Source: Apricaphanius iberus (lineage: Eukaryota; Chordata; Actinopteri; Cyprinodontiformes; Aphaniidae). Taken from it: a stretch of 64,000 nt of DNA. The notes under the pieces are model-generated. The model was given only the letters and a program-made list of their open reading frames with translations, was not told where the DNA came from and ran no database searches. The position numbers and the translations under genes were made by a program. This document shows, in pieces, positions 24,192 through 36,538 of this stretch. Where the stretch lies: positions 1,488,001 through 1,552,000 of the forward strand of contig JAPXFQ010002813.1 of NCBI GenBank assembly GCA_028564705.1. The letters are read 5' to 3'. The number at the start of each line of letters is the position of its first letter. Position 1 is the first letter of the stretch.

Positions 24192-24479
24192 ATTGACAAT
24201 ATTGTCTCCGCTGGCTCGTCAGATGAGTTGTAAAAAAGGCATAAAAGTAATTAAAAAGTATTGGTTTACTTAAAAGAAGAGAATAAAATCATGTCCAAGA
24301 AATGTGTCAAAAGAAGATGAATGAATAAAAATTGATTAAAATTGATTAAAGAGGCAAGCAGGAATAGCAAGCTGAAGACACGTCTGCACTCTTGAGAAGC
24401 AGGAATGAAATGTAATAATATGACCTCACAAATATTTTCCAAGACAATTATTGAGATGAGCCTTAAATTGTTGTAAGTG

Positions 24480-25010
24480 GAGACCATAGACTGTAAAAAA
24501 GAATAGACAGCACCCCCTCACTCCTCCCCGTTTACCAGAATGATACACTTTCATGGGGAACTCATGGCGGATTCTCCAACTCCTCCTCCCCAGCTCTGAC
24601 GAAGCATGTTCCTAAAAAGGGCATAGGGGCAGGATCTTCACTGTAGATTCTGTCCTCGCGGCGCGTGTATGGCGTTTAGTTCGGTCGTATTCTGCTCCCA
24701 CGTCTTTAGCTCTGATGCTAAACTTGGCTCGGCCCCCTCATTGATTATGCAAGATTTCAAAAAATTATCTTACGAAAACCAGCCTGGTGCCTATTATTTT
24801 TACAAGCCCGGCGTTATCTCAGGAAGAATATGTAGCCATAAAAAGTTTAAAACAATGGGGCACCAGGCATTAAAGTTGTTTTTAAGGTGTCTAAAGTCCA
24901 TTGCTTTTCAATAGGGGCCTAGAGGCCAAATGGAGGTACTACAGCAATGGAGGAGCAATGGCGGCCTCCATGGTATGCGGTCACAAAGCAGAGCAGCCAG
25001 CAGCCATTGG
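24480..25010. repeat. Possible fish repeat fragment
   Basis: The start (CATAGACTGTAAAAAAGAAT) resembles the opening of a fish interspersed repeat (ATAGACTGTATA... type). It is followed by more GC-rich sequence up to about 25000 with AATGGAGGAGCAATGGCGGC. I cannot define ends or a class. An 81-codon plus-strand frame (24669-24914) has no recognisable domain. Confidence 0.3.
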
Positions 25011-25014
25011 TGGA

Positions 25015-27595
25015 GACACATTTATTTAAATTAGAAGATTGTACAGGATAATATAGGGATAATGAAGCAAAAAAGTTTCATATGGAGATCCTATTGGTTT
25101 TTACAGTAAATGAAGAGGTTTAAGGTTAGAGGTCTAATGGTTATAACCCAAAGCACACTTGGAGTTAAACATAGCTTTGACCACGAATATACTACGACCA
25201 CAAATAAAGAGTACTACTCTTTTTTTATTCTGGTGTATTCTTAGCAAGGGTAAAATAGCAACACTCTGTTACACTTCTCAAAAAACAACATCCTATAACA
25301 ATCATGATGTCTAGTTTGATATGTAATGACATATCTTCATTGGTACTACTGTTGGGTCTTCTTTGGAAACTCGTAATGCCATTACAAATGTATCACATCA
25401 CAAAAAAGGGTCTTATGTAGCTCTAAAAGTTACAATTTAGGAATGTCATGTTTTTTATCATGTCCTGTCAGATACATGAAGTATTCCTCTTGATGCACCA
25501 CTGTTTTATATTTTACAATGTTCTACTCAAGAGTTTTTTGTTGTTGTTGTTATGCATCACAGCATTTGTTGTCATACTTAAAAGGGAAGTATCGATTTTT
25601 GCAATCTGGACCTGCTGAGCAGGACTGAGCAGGTTGCAGAAAGGGAGCCTGTGGAAGCTGAAATTAGTCCACTTGGTCATGTTGGTGTGCAGGTTGGAAA
25701 CATGCAACCTTCAAGAGGCTAGAAATATATTAGTTAAGTTAATAACAAAGTTTAATGCTGAGTAAATCATTATTACTGCAGACTTTGTGTCTGCATAGCT
25801 TAGCATGAGGTTGACTAACATCATTACTGGATCACTGTTCAAAAGTTTAAACTAGCACTTCCATAGCAGTCTTGCATTTGTCCAGGTTTTATGTTACAGG
25901 ATTTGGAAATTTTCAAAACCATCCATGGCCGCTTGCCTTAGGCAGACATTGAATTTTACGAAACATAGTTTCCATTAAACTAATTGTCTCTGTACGTCAT
26001 TGTAATTCATTAAGAAAAGGAAAGCAGGAAACACTGTATTTTCGTGTTAAAAATATGTTATAGTTATTAAATCAAAACAACTTTCATTATAAGTTACCGG
26101 AGGCCGGGTAATCTATTAACTGTGGTACACACTCCGTACCAGTCAGTGGCGGCAGTGGACCAACTTGCTGTTTGCAGACCGTTTATAAACAGAAAGAAAA
26201 AGAAGAATCATGCTGTTAGTGTAACTTGCATTCTAATAGAAGTTCTGATTAAAATTAGCAATAAATACAGACAACGAAGGGAATTATCAAGGTTTTGAGC
26301 TGCAAAGGATGTTGGATTTCAGACATAAGACTTGTTCTGAACTAATTATTTAAAAGGATATTCACTGGACCATTGCGGATGTAAAAAGACAATTGTTGTT
26401 CGAGATTGATGCTGTGGGTTTTGAAATTCCTCTTTAAAATGTAGGTTGTCTTTATTTTAATTGATTAGACAAAAGCGTGTGCTGTGTTTACAGCTATGAT
26501 TCATATCATTGATTGGGATATATCATTTGAACCACAAGTAGGGATAGGCTGGTGTTGAAATTCAGATCAGGTACTTGGGAGTTTCTTTACCCCACTGGGT
26601 CACGGATAGGATTTTTTTCCTCTTGAATAGCTCAAACCTTCTGGAACTGAGGTGAATCCTTGTGATGTTAGGCAGGTTTCCACTATAGGAACTTCAGGGT
26701 GATTTAACAAAATCTTTTTTTGACTTTGTCTCCATATACAATCTGCAAATGACATCCACAAATCACACATTTCCAACAGGAGGTAGCGTCACTGATCAGT
26801 GCAAAAAGACTAGCAGAAATAGCAAGAAACTAAGATGGAAGAAGCAGAAATTGTTCATTGGTTCTGTTTGCTCTTGTGATAACCCTAACCCTACTCTGTG
26901 AGTAACTCTTATTTTTACAAAGTCAGTTTTTTGGCAATATCTGCTTTTTCAATCTGAATTACAACCAATCAGCCAGACATAACCACAGCTCCCCATAAGC
27001 GACTTGATAGGGCCATTTTCGAGTACCCCAAATGATCTTCTATAAAGGAAGATGGCTCAATCACGAACTCAAGCAGACACACAGCAGGGTCATGACATTG
27101 GCTCCATTTGGAGTACAAAAAAGTTTTGACCACCAATCTAGAACAGATCAGTTGCTTGGGAAAACTCCCAAACCTACCACGGTCAGCCCACCTCTGAGGG
27201 GCAAACACCCAGTCTGGTAGGTCATGTACATTTTGCTCCAAAAAGAAAATTGTTTTTATTTATTTTTATCTTCTCTTGAACCTAACATCCCTAACAGGGA
27301 AAAGGATAATACAATCTTCTAACCAGCCAGATGTCAAATCCTCTTGTTCACAAGACTACTGGGTTGGTTATGCTAGGCCACCTCAAGGTAAGCATGTCCA
27401 CCCTGGATAAACCCCACATGGGAGTTTTGAATATTGTGAAAATAGTTCTCCTGGCTGGTGATATCACTTGGGCCTTAGGTATTAAATATATTTTATTATA
27501 ACTGGCAGTCATTTGAACAAATTTGGTTGCAGCGACTGCTAGCTGGACCACAGATTCAGCTAATTGGGCCTCCACCTGGGCTAACAAGGCCACAG
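25015..27595. other. Unrecognised noncoding DNA
   Basis: No gene was found. A very short telomere-like string (AACCCTAACCCTA) occurs at about 26882-26894, too short to be meaningful alone. Short frames at 26969-27241 and 27348-27602 show no domain. Confidence 0.5.
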
Positions 27596-27601
27596 GCACC
27601 A

Positions 27602-27685
27602 CTACTTGCGTCTTTACCTGGGTTTATATGGCTACAGCCCCTTCTACCTGCATCTTCATCTGGGTCTATATGGCTACAGCGATGG
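27602..27685. repeat. 42-bp tandem duplication (two units)
   Basis: Unit 27602-27643 (CTACTTGCGTCTTTACCTGG...) is followed directly by a diverged copy at 27644-27685 (CTACCTGCATCTTCATCTGG...). Both contain TATATGGCTACAGC. A weaker partial copy may precede them (CACCTGGGCTAACAAGGCCA). The period is a multiple of three and both units are open in one frame within 27523-27987. Confidence 0.75.
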
Positions 27686-29240
27686 TGTTCTCTCATATAG
27701 AATACTGCTTTACAAACTGGTCTCTTTCAAATGAAAGAACAGTTGGACAAATATGCCCCTTTTTCACTAGGGCCAGTCCGGTATGGAAACAGGTCACTTT
27801 GGAACGGCTCTGGCATGTTTCCATTACCTCTGTCCGTTCCGAGCTGACCCCTTATTGGACTACCTCTGCCTTGGTCCAAAGCATTCCAAAGCGACCCAAC
27901 ACACCCACTTATGGACTGATTGGCCCAGATTGGCCCAGAGTGAGAGTGATATCCCTCTCACTCCTACCTAGCAGCGGTAGCCACTGATTGGTCTGGAGTT
28001 GTTTGTTTGAAGTGATGTCTCAGAATGTAATAACAGTACCAAAATCAGAAATGCTCTTCATAAAATTTTAAATAATCAACCTGTCAGAGAAGGCTTTATT
28101 TTACTTTGCTTTAAGTATCTACATTAAAAAAGAGTGCTTTTTAAACTGTATTATAGCTTTTAGAGAGGGTTGTGGTTTTGATAAAGCTGAAGCCCAGGGG
28201 AGAATTTACATTGATACGGGTAATAGCTTCTCTAGTAGCAGGGGAGAAAATTGATTGATATAGGTTGCAGCTTTTGCATCCAGGATATCGGAAAACTGTG
28301 AGTGATGGCAGATTTATCAGATTGCTAAGAAGAATGGGCCACCGATCGGGGCTATTATCGCCTTCCACATGCGTGGTGGAGCAGGGAAGTCAGTGTGTGA
28401 AAGAACAGAGAAACGAATGTGGGCCTACAGTGAAGGGAGGAAGAAGGCTGGTAGCCGGTGGTAGCAGCAGAGAAGCAGGAGGTCTCAGTGGTGATCAGAG
28501 AGCTGGATCGGCTGCAATGCGGCAGATTCAGAGTCTCCACAAACTGGATGATTTCTGGTTAGATTAGATCATGAACAGATCGATGTCTGAGAGATGTGAG
28601 GTGAGTCAACCACCACATATTGACTTCAAATCTGTGGGAAACACTAGTTAGAGGACACTATGAAGTTCCCTATAGAACCATTTTTAGGCAGTCTGTTCTC
28701 TCAGTAAGGGGCCCCTATATTTGGAATGGTATTCCACTTACTTTAAGAGAATGTCCCGCGTTTAACGTCTTTAAGGCTCAGCTAAAATAGTGGTCAAAAT
28801 CTAATCAGCATTGTACACATTAAATAATATGCTACGATACATGTTGTGAAGGCTCTTGGTCATCCAGAAAGCCTCCCTCTTTCTAGAAGATGTGTGACCT
28901 GCCCATGCACTAATGTTTTTAGTCCTTTTGCTTTATCTCTTGTTTTTTTTTCTCTTATGTCCCATTCTTATCACTTCTCATCTATCCTTATCACTCTCAG
29001 TTAACTAACACAAATCACATTTAAAATGTCAATGTACTGCTTTACCTCTGGCCGAATGCTGTGTTGTGTGTTTATAGCTTCAACTTAAATATTTACTTAT
29101 TTTAATGTATGAATTTTTATAGGTGTTTTTGGCAATATACACCTTGTGGGACAAGAGTTGAAAATAATTTTTAGAGCTAACGCTAACGCATTTACAGAAT
29201 TTTTAATTAATGTGTACTCTCCCTGTCAAATAAACAAATA
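27680..29240 (+). mobile_element. LINE remnant interrupted by another repeat
   Basis: At 27682-27745 a frame reads AMVFSHIEYCFTNWSLSNER. This resembles the C-terminal RT motif (FSHxxYCxxxWS) of a fish LINE clade different from the L2 copies here. Near 28690-28800 another frame gives WNGIPLTLRECP-like and FNVFKAQLK-like pieces, and 29210-29240 has a CTCCCTGTCAAATAAACAAA tail. The pieces are collinear, which suggests one decayed LINE 3' half. An unrelated repeat (about 27765-28620) lies between them. The clade is uncertain. Confidence 0.45.
27765..28620 (+). repeat. Dispersed DNA-transposon-like repeat, copy A
   Basis: It opens with TTTTTCACTAGGGCCAGT, like the end of copy B at 53358 (TTTTCCACTAGGGTCGC). 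The part at 28450-28620 matches the reverse complement of 53500-53790. Shared words include GGTGATCAGAGAGCTG/GATCAGAAAGCTG, GGCAGATTCAGAG and ATGAACAGATCGATGTC followed by GAGATGTGAGGTGA. There is no coding capacity. The start resembles a fish hAT-type MITE family; the right end is not defined. Confidence 0.5.
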
Positions 29241-29244
29241 AAAT

Positions 29245-32200
29245 AATGATCTAAACTACGCTTTCCTAAAGCAGGCCACACAAACAGATACACTATGTTT
29301 ATCAGAACCAATGCACATAGCTTTTTTTAGCATGTTGCATGATTTACATTTGGCATCTAATAATGTTTCATTAAAATGACTATCGGTCGATAACCTTTTT
29401 AAAAAGTCTGTTTAAACCTAAGGAAGAAGGGCCAGTTTATACCCGAGTAGATGTAAAATACAATCTTCCAAATGCAGGATAGATACAATCCTTAAACTGT
29501 TTATGTTAAGCTAATTTATCTTTACACCAGACAAAACTTTACTTTCATAGTTTTAAGATATCTTTAAAAAAGTGAATCCATTGTTTTTCTGGATTCGCAG
29601 CAATGAAGAGGGATATCAGCTGTGGGTAGCTAATCGGCTAGCCACAGTTGTGTGGGGTGTGGCTAGTAGCTTAATGTGGCTATGTGGCTAGCAACAGTAG
29701 CAGTAGCAGCAGGCCTCTGAGTTTCAGGTCCTCTCACAGCTCCAACCCTGGGCAAACGGACACCTTTCGGCCTCAGTCTAAGAAAGAGGCTGTCACTCTC
29801 TTTATTGGAATCTGTAATTTAAAGGTTCCTTCTACAGAGTTTTGAATAGGTCAAGTTCAAGACTTATTCCCTTGCCAGATTACAGTTACCTGATCCATGA
29901 GCAGTAGACTGTACATGTAGTCTCGGATCCATGAGCTTTTCCCAGAAGCCCGCTCCAACTCTCTACAGCAAAGGACGGATGTGGTACACTGGTCTCCCTA
30001 ATGGGGTGGTGACCCACAGACAAAGAGGCCAAAGTTAGGGTGGAGCATAGGCTACACAGGGTCACACATTCAGTGAAATTCTTCATTTTACTGTTGAAAC
30101 TGAAGGTGGGTTTTATGCAGTGCGTTGTGGGATTCTTTTTACAAACAGGAGGTATGTCTCTGTTGTCAATTTATGTCATGGATGGTATGCAAAAATAATG
30201 TATGGATCAAAATTGACAGGACACAGTTAACCAAAAGAGTTTAGCAGAGCTTGTGGTTATGGAATGAGAAACTTGGTCATAAATTTGTTCTTGGACTTGA
30301 GACTATTCTAACACAGAGGTAAGGCAGGTGTGCAAGACTGTGTACAAGACAATCTAGCACAAGACTGAGTAGGGAATTCAAAATCTGTAAGCAGGTGAGT
30401 GCAAAGATCACATAAATGTGCCTAAATAAACACACCCACTCAATATATTTATCAAAGACAGGGATGAATTATGTGTTAGGGCTTTAGGCCTCTCTTTCGT
30501 CCATATCAACTCTGTACCCTACTCAATATAATATAATTTAAACTGGGCTTCCCAAGTCTTCCATTACATTTAAAGTCCAGCAAGAAGTTAAGAAGACACA
30601 AAGAATTGAGTGAAAATTCAAGTTAATTGACTTTTTAGACATCATCCTCATCAGATTCAGCCCACAACCCACATAAACACAGTAACATATTTATGTGCAT
30701 CATAACTCTGCTCTGTATTTGCTTAACATTTGAGTACCCAATGCTTGTTCACTGTCATTGCTAAGAGGAAACATGCTGCAGTTTATGTACAACTTCAACA
30801 TGAAAAATCATAACAGAGGCACACTTTAGTTCTGCGGTCATCCTGATATGTCAAACAGAGGCAGAACTAACATCATTACCTCCTACAGACGCTGTACATT
30901 AGTTGCTTTACCGGAGCCATTGTTAATGTCATTAGTTCAACCTGATTCTTTCTGCTGTAACCAGTCAAAAGATCTGCAGTAACAAAGGCCGGTTGAAGTA
31001 ATCTTATTTGAGACGTGAAGTTACGGCGCCAGCCTGACTTTCTCGTCAGTTTGCCACAAAACGGTATTGTATGCTACCAGAGTAAGAATTTAGCAGGACA
31101 AAGTCATTAAAGAGACAAAGCTGTTGTTTTTACATATTCTCCTTATGGAGATGATTGCTGTTGGAGGTTTTGTCGAAGAAGAAATATGATTTAGTGTATC
31201 TGATCTAGCAGCACTTTAAGTGACTGATATTCAGTCATCCTACCCATATTGATCAGTTAGGCTTAGAAGAATTCGAGTCATTTCAGTCGATCTCTTAATT
31301 AAAAAACAAAGAAATTAAGACTTGATTTGAGTACATTCAGTGTGGAAAACTCCCATGTAAAAGAAAATGTCAGTTTCTATCAAAGGTGCTGTTCTGACAC
31401 TTATACTATCTAAATATTCTGATTTGTAGTGCTCCTTTTTTACTAGTAGTACTGTGTTTTGTCTTCTCCTATAACATTTCACAAGATTAACACATACATG
31501 ACGAGATAGTTTAGCCATCTCTTTGCACAATCTCTTTACATCGAGCTGTCTTGGGTCCTTTCCTATGCTTTCTTCTTTTCATGTCATATTGTGATCTACA
31601 CCCTGGGATCCTGTTAAAGCATTTACTAGAAACATATTTTATTTTTTTCTGACAGTGACTGCTTGATTATTGTGTAAACTCTCCTGGTATTCCAAAGAGT
31701 TATTGATGTCGTTCACTCTGACAAAGTTACCAGATACTGTAGAAGAGAAACAGGCCCAGAGCAGCACGGGTCGTGTACCATACTTCACAATGAACATGAG
31801 CTGTTTCTGAAACCTCTGAGTTTAAAAAGTATACGGTACATAAGCTTTTATGTCAGCTCATAAGTTATAATAATCAAACATAAGAGTTTACTTGTGTTGT
31901 GAATGGCCTGTATAAAACGACCTGAGGTATATGTTTTGAACATTACAATAATTTTGGATAATTCACCAACTTGAAGAGAACAGACTGGAATGGCCAAATT
32001 GGATTTTCATGTGCCACCTATAATCTTCTGTGGCCTACAAAAGTCGAACATAATATGTCACAACTGCAAAATGACAGACTGATGATGAGTCCGCTGAAAA
32101 TATATGGATCAACCTTGGCAAATGATCCAAGGAATGTTATTAATCACAGTATGAAGACTGACGTGGGCTGTATCAAATGTACATATGAATAATAAAATCC

Positions 32201-32980
32201 AACACCTGTTTTAGCTATGCATAAGCCACATTGTAAAGTCCTTCTCTGGTTGTATGCACTATGTAGAGTGCTTAATGTACATAACGGAATTGGTGAGTCA
32301 CTCATACTATGTTGGGCTGGCATGTCCCATAACTGATTCAACACATGACTGGTGTACATAGGGAAATCAATCTACGCAAAACCTCACACAGAAAATATCA
32401 ACAGATTCCAACTGGTTTTTAGCTCTAAAGATAGTCACTGTGCTCTTCATCACTTGTTTCAGCCTCTGCCTCCATGTAGGATCCAATACTGGTAGCAGAT
32501 TGTCAGTCATGTTCTGGTGCAAAAGTTGTAGGCTTAACTGGTTTCAGTTAAATGGTCCCTCTGTTGGAGCTCTAAGGTCAAGAAAAACTCTATCAGACAC
32601 ATTGAAACACTTCCAAAACCTTATTGGAATCTTTCCAAATTCATTCTTCCAGAAAAGTATTAACTGGAATCACAAATCAGTCTGAAATCAGCTTCTTTAT
32701 GTCAGCCCTCTTTCTTTACAATTACTTCGGCCTCCCTCCATTACATTTGTAATTTGTGCATTAAAACTTTATTTATTTTCTCCTCTTCTTTTAATGGTAT
32801 CTGTATAGTTAATAATGGGTATACACCTTTACTTCAAGGTGCTCACACATCTCTAGATGAGGAGCGAATAGATCTTTCTGCTTCTGAAGTTGTTCACTCA
32901 TGACTTCTAAAAGAACGAGTTCATTAATAAACATTGATTCAGACAAAAAAGTTTAACAACTTTTAAAGTAATGCAATAAA
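29245..32980. other. Unrecognised noncoding DNA
   Basis: No gene was found. A short cryptic-simple stretch at about 29615-29710 is built from repeated GTGGCTAG words with a GGCTAGCC palindrome and (AGCAGT)n. Nothing else is classifiable. Confidence 0.5.
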
Positions 32981-32994
32981 CTTGGGAATTAAAT

Positions 32995-33370
32995 ACATCC
33001 ATCCATCCATCCATTTTCTGAAACGCTTAATCCTCCAGGGGTCGCGGGGGGGCTGCTCTCTGGCTGTCAACGGGCGACAGGCGGGGCACACCCTGGACAG
33101 GTCACCAGTCCATCGCAGGGCCACATAGAGACAGACAGGACAAACAACCATACAAGCACACACCGACACCTAAGGACACATTAGGGTGATCAATCAACCT
33201 GACAGTCAAATTTTGGACAGTGGGAGGAAGCCAGAGTACCCAGAGGGAACCCACACGTGCACGGGGAGAACTTGCAAACTCCATGCAGAAAGGCCCTGGG
33301 CAGGGATACGAACCCACAACATTCTTGCTGCAAGGCAACAGTGCTAACCACTGCGACACCGGGCAGCCCT
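32995..33370 (-). mobile_element. tRNA-headed SINE with ATCC-type tail and visible TSD
   Basis: Read on the minus strand, the head GGTGTCGCAGTGGTTAGCAC with a downstream GTGGGTTCGTATCCCTG gives A- and B-box-like pol III promoter elements. The body has the GGAGTTTGCAAGTTCTCCCC block common in fish SINE and LINE tails. The 3' end is CTGAAACGCTT... reading into (GGAT)n. GGAATTAAAT flanks both sides (32985-32994 and 33371-33380), extending to 13 bp with one mismatch, a retroposition target duplication. The tail resembles L2/CR1-type LINE 3' ends, which would supply the enzymes for mobilisation. Confidence 0.85.
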
Positions 33371-33384
33371 GGAATTAAATTCAT

Positions 33385-34175
33385 TTGGATATAAAATATT
33401 ATTAATTGAGGTATTCATACTCACTCTTAAAACTGGACATCTGTCCCTTGAGCTCAGTAATTATTAAATTAAGCTGTAATAGACTCACACAGTAGTCAGT
33501 GCTGCTACATTAACCGATTGACTGACCATAAACTATTGAACATTTCTTTAATTAAGGTAACTCGTTAATGAAGGGTGCACCCCGCATACTTTCAGCATCC
33601 GGTCCAAGTGCCTACTCACTCTTATCTTTCTAATTCCAGTCTAACAAACCTGAAATTGCAATAGAAATTTCAAGGAAATTACCTTGATATCTTGTTTTTA
33701 TTAACCAAATAAAAAATACAAAGCAGGTCAAAAAGGATGCTTCTGTGCTCCCAGAGAGAAATCGAATTTGTACCAAAATCACAAGATTGTATATTATTCC
33801 ATCCCTGTTATGACATTTTAGCTTTAACAGGCTCAGAAACAGTTTTCCTCATTCAACTAAATTCCATTTAAAGTAAAACATTGATAGTAGCCACATTTTT
33901 AGACCATTAAACCATGGGGGGCCCAAATCTCCTCCCCTTCTGGTCGGCCCATTGATCCACAAAAATAAATAAATATATAAATAAATGAATGAATAAAAGT
34001 CAATGGCGCAATAAAAGTGAATAATAAAACAGATATTGAGGTTTACCGTGTTCAACAAGACAACATCTGAGAGCTACAATATGTGATTAATGGGACAAGT
34101 TCCACTAGAAGGCAGTCTAATGTAATAAACTGACTTCACCAACATATTACTGTGCCACTCTCAGGTACATAGCGG
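33385..34175. other. Unrecognised DNA with an (AAAT)n stretch
   Basis: A low-complexity AAATAAATAAATATATAAAT run lies at about 33960-33998. Nothing else was recognised. Confidence 0.5.
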
Positions 34176-34679
34176 GCTGTTATTTCAGTTGTTAACGTTA
34201 GGTTTTCTCTCTGCTTGGCTGTGATACCTTCTGGGGGAGGGGGTTACTGCTGCTAAAAAAATGAATGTTCTCCCTCTCATGCTATTAGCTTTGTATTTCT
34301 TTATCCTAGAAAGGAGTCCTATATCAGCTCTTCTGTTTCATTTTTGTGTTTCTGCTCTGTCTTCTCAAACCCCCAGTTGGTTGTGGCAGATGGCTACTCA
34401 TACTAAGTCAGGTTCTGGGTCTGCTGGAGGTTTCTTCCGGTTAAGGAGGCATTTTTCATATCCATTGTCGACATATGCATGCTAAGTATGAGGGAAACGA
34501 CACTTTGCAGAGAGCTGTCTCCTTTCGCTACATGTTCACCCAGGATGAGCAAATGCTTGACTCATTGTACTCTGCTGGGTTTCCTTAGATTCTTTTACAA
34601 CTAATAAGAATAATGAACCGAACTCTCTGCATTATTTTAAGAAGTAGGCTCAAGTGGAATGTATATATGACTGAATTAA

Positions 34680-36538
34680 TTTGCGGAGTACCACAGGGTT
34701 CTCAAGCTTGGGCCGATCCTTTTTACTATATATATGCTTCCTATTGGTAAAATCATGCAACTGCCGCAAAAAGGTAAATTACATTTACACATAATAGGAA
34801 CAGCACTAGGCTGGTTTAAATCTTATTTGTCCAACATATTTCAGTTTGTTCAGGTAAATAATAGATCTTCCTCTGCCTCAATGGTTACTTGCGGAATACT
34901 ACAGAGTTTGGTGCTTGGGCTGATCCTTTTTACTATATATATGATTCCTATTGGTGAAATCATTAGGTAGCAAGGGATACATTTCCATAGTTACGCAGAT
35001 GATACACAGCTATATCTATCCATAAATCCTGATGAATCCAATCAGTTAGGAAGACTACAGGGATGTCTGGAAGACATAAAAACTTGGATGACTCTAAACT
35101 TCTTGCTTCTTTGGACCAGAAGCTCTGAAAAAGAAACTACTTAGTCAACCCCTTCACCTGGACGGCATTAAATTAGCCTCCAGTAATAGCAAAGAACTTC
35201 TGTGTTATTTTTGACCAAGTTATGTCATTTAGATCTCACATTAAAGAAGTCTCTAGGATTTCCTTAGGAATATTGCAAAAGTTAGAACCATCCTGTCCAG
35301 GAGTGATGCTGAAAAACTAGTCCATGCCTTTGTTACTTCAAGGCTGGATTACTGTAACTCTTTATTATCAGGTAGTCCACAGAATACAATTAAAAGTCTT
35401 CAGTTAGTCCAAAATGCTGCTGCAAGGGTTCTAATGAATAAAAGAAGAAGAGATCACATTTCCCCTGTTTTAGCTTCTCTTCACTGGCCCCCAGTAAAAT
35501 CTAGAATAGAATTCAAGATCCTCCTTCTGACATCAAAGCTCTCAATAATCAAGCTCCATCATACATAAGAGACCTGATTGTTCCATATGTTCCTAACAGA
35601 GCCCTTCCCTCTCAGACTGCAGGTTTACTGGTAGTTCCTAGGATTTCTAAAAGTAGAATGGGTGGCAGATCTTTCACTTATAAGGCTCCCCTCCTATGGA
35701 ACCAGCTCCCAGGGTTGATTCGTGAAGCAGACAACTTGTCTATCTTTAAAACTAGGCTTAAAACTTTCCTCTTTGACAAAGCTTACAGTTAGAGATTTGT
35801 TAATAGGTAGTTAGATACAGGTTAGACAGGTAGGTAGGAAGAGACAGGTTGATGTTAGTAGTCAGGTAGAGTGCCAAAAGCTAGGAAGAGATTGGAAGAG
35901 GTAGAGTAGCTAGATAGAGATAGATTAATGTAAGCAGGTAGACAGTGTTAGTAGCTAGGTCTCCTAGTTGCTAGGAGACGGGTTAATGTTAAAGCTAAAG
36001 CTATGCTGCTTTAGGCTAGGCTGTTGGAGGACATTATTAGAGTCAGTTCCTACTTTCTCTCCTTCTTCTCCCCAACTGCATGATGAGCTGTCAATTCAAG
36101 CGCTAACCTGTTTTCTCTTAGTCTCTTCCTACAATGGGTGCTCCTGACCCGCCCTGCTTGACGACCCTGACTAAGATGACATTTCAGTGGAGGAACGTTC
36201 TCCACGTCCTGCTACCAACTTCTGCTTCTGCATCAGTTCTGTTGCTCTTTCTGTTTCTGTGCTGCCTTCTACAAACCCCAGACGGTCCATGCAGATGACC
36301 GCTAATGCTGAGCGTGGTTCTGCTGGAGGTTTCTTCCTATTAAAAGGGAGTTTTTCCTCTCCACTGTCGCTTCATGCTTGCTCAGTGTGAGGGATTGCTG
36401 AGAAGTCCCGAAACAATCTTCTGTGGTTCTCTAATTCCTAGATTAAACATAGTATTGTAACAACTTTTCTTGTAAAGTGCCTTGAGATTACATTTGTTGT
36501 TAAATGGTGCTATATAAATAAACTGAATTGAATTGAAT
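34680..36538 (+). mobile_element. Younger L2-type LINE inserted in the older one
   Basis: It contains RT motif B (VPQGS-like), LGWFKSYLSN, motif C as SYADDTQLYLSI (near 34985-35020), and the C-terminal run SRLDYCNSLLSGSPQ, VQNAAARVL and ISPVLASLHWPPVKSRIEFK (35335-35520). ORF2 would end with FLFDKAYS at about 35790. A 3' UTR and a (TTGAA)n tail follow. TGAATTAA occurs at both borders (34672-34679 and 36539-36546). Stops and frameshifts break the ORF. The 5' end is rearranged: a 75-bp RT segment is present twice (34683-34757 and 34891-34965). Confidence 0.8.
35960..35978. repeat. Small hairpin in the L2 3' UTR (copy 2)
   Basis: TCTCCTAG, loop TTG, CTAGGAGA. The same stem occurs at 14207-14225 in the opposite-strand LINE copy. 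Confidence 0.7.

Larger units (their letters stand above)
20055..24415 (-). mobile_element. Nearly full-length L2-type LINE, inactive
   Basis: A non-LTR retrotransposon read on the minus strand. In order it shows a 5' UTR (about 24200-24415), ORF1 with an esterase-like domain (22688-24191), and ORF2 with APE endonuclease (21455-22660) and RT (20255-21433). It ends in a 3' UTR with TATAAATAAACTTGCTTGC as tail (20055-20080). At roughly 4.3 kb and in the right domain order it is close to the expected full length of an L2/CR1-group element. Frameshifts and stops break both ORFs. Target-site duplications could not be resolved, so the outer limits are approximate. Confidence 0.85.

Noticed and set aside
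26882..26894. Interstitial telomere repeat AACCCTAACCCTA
   Set aside because: Barely two units, which is not meaningful in 64 kb.
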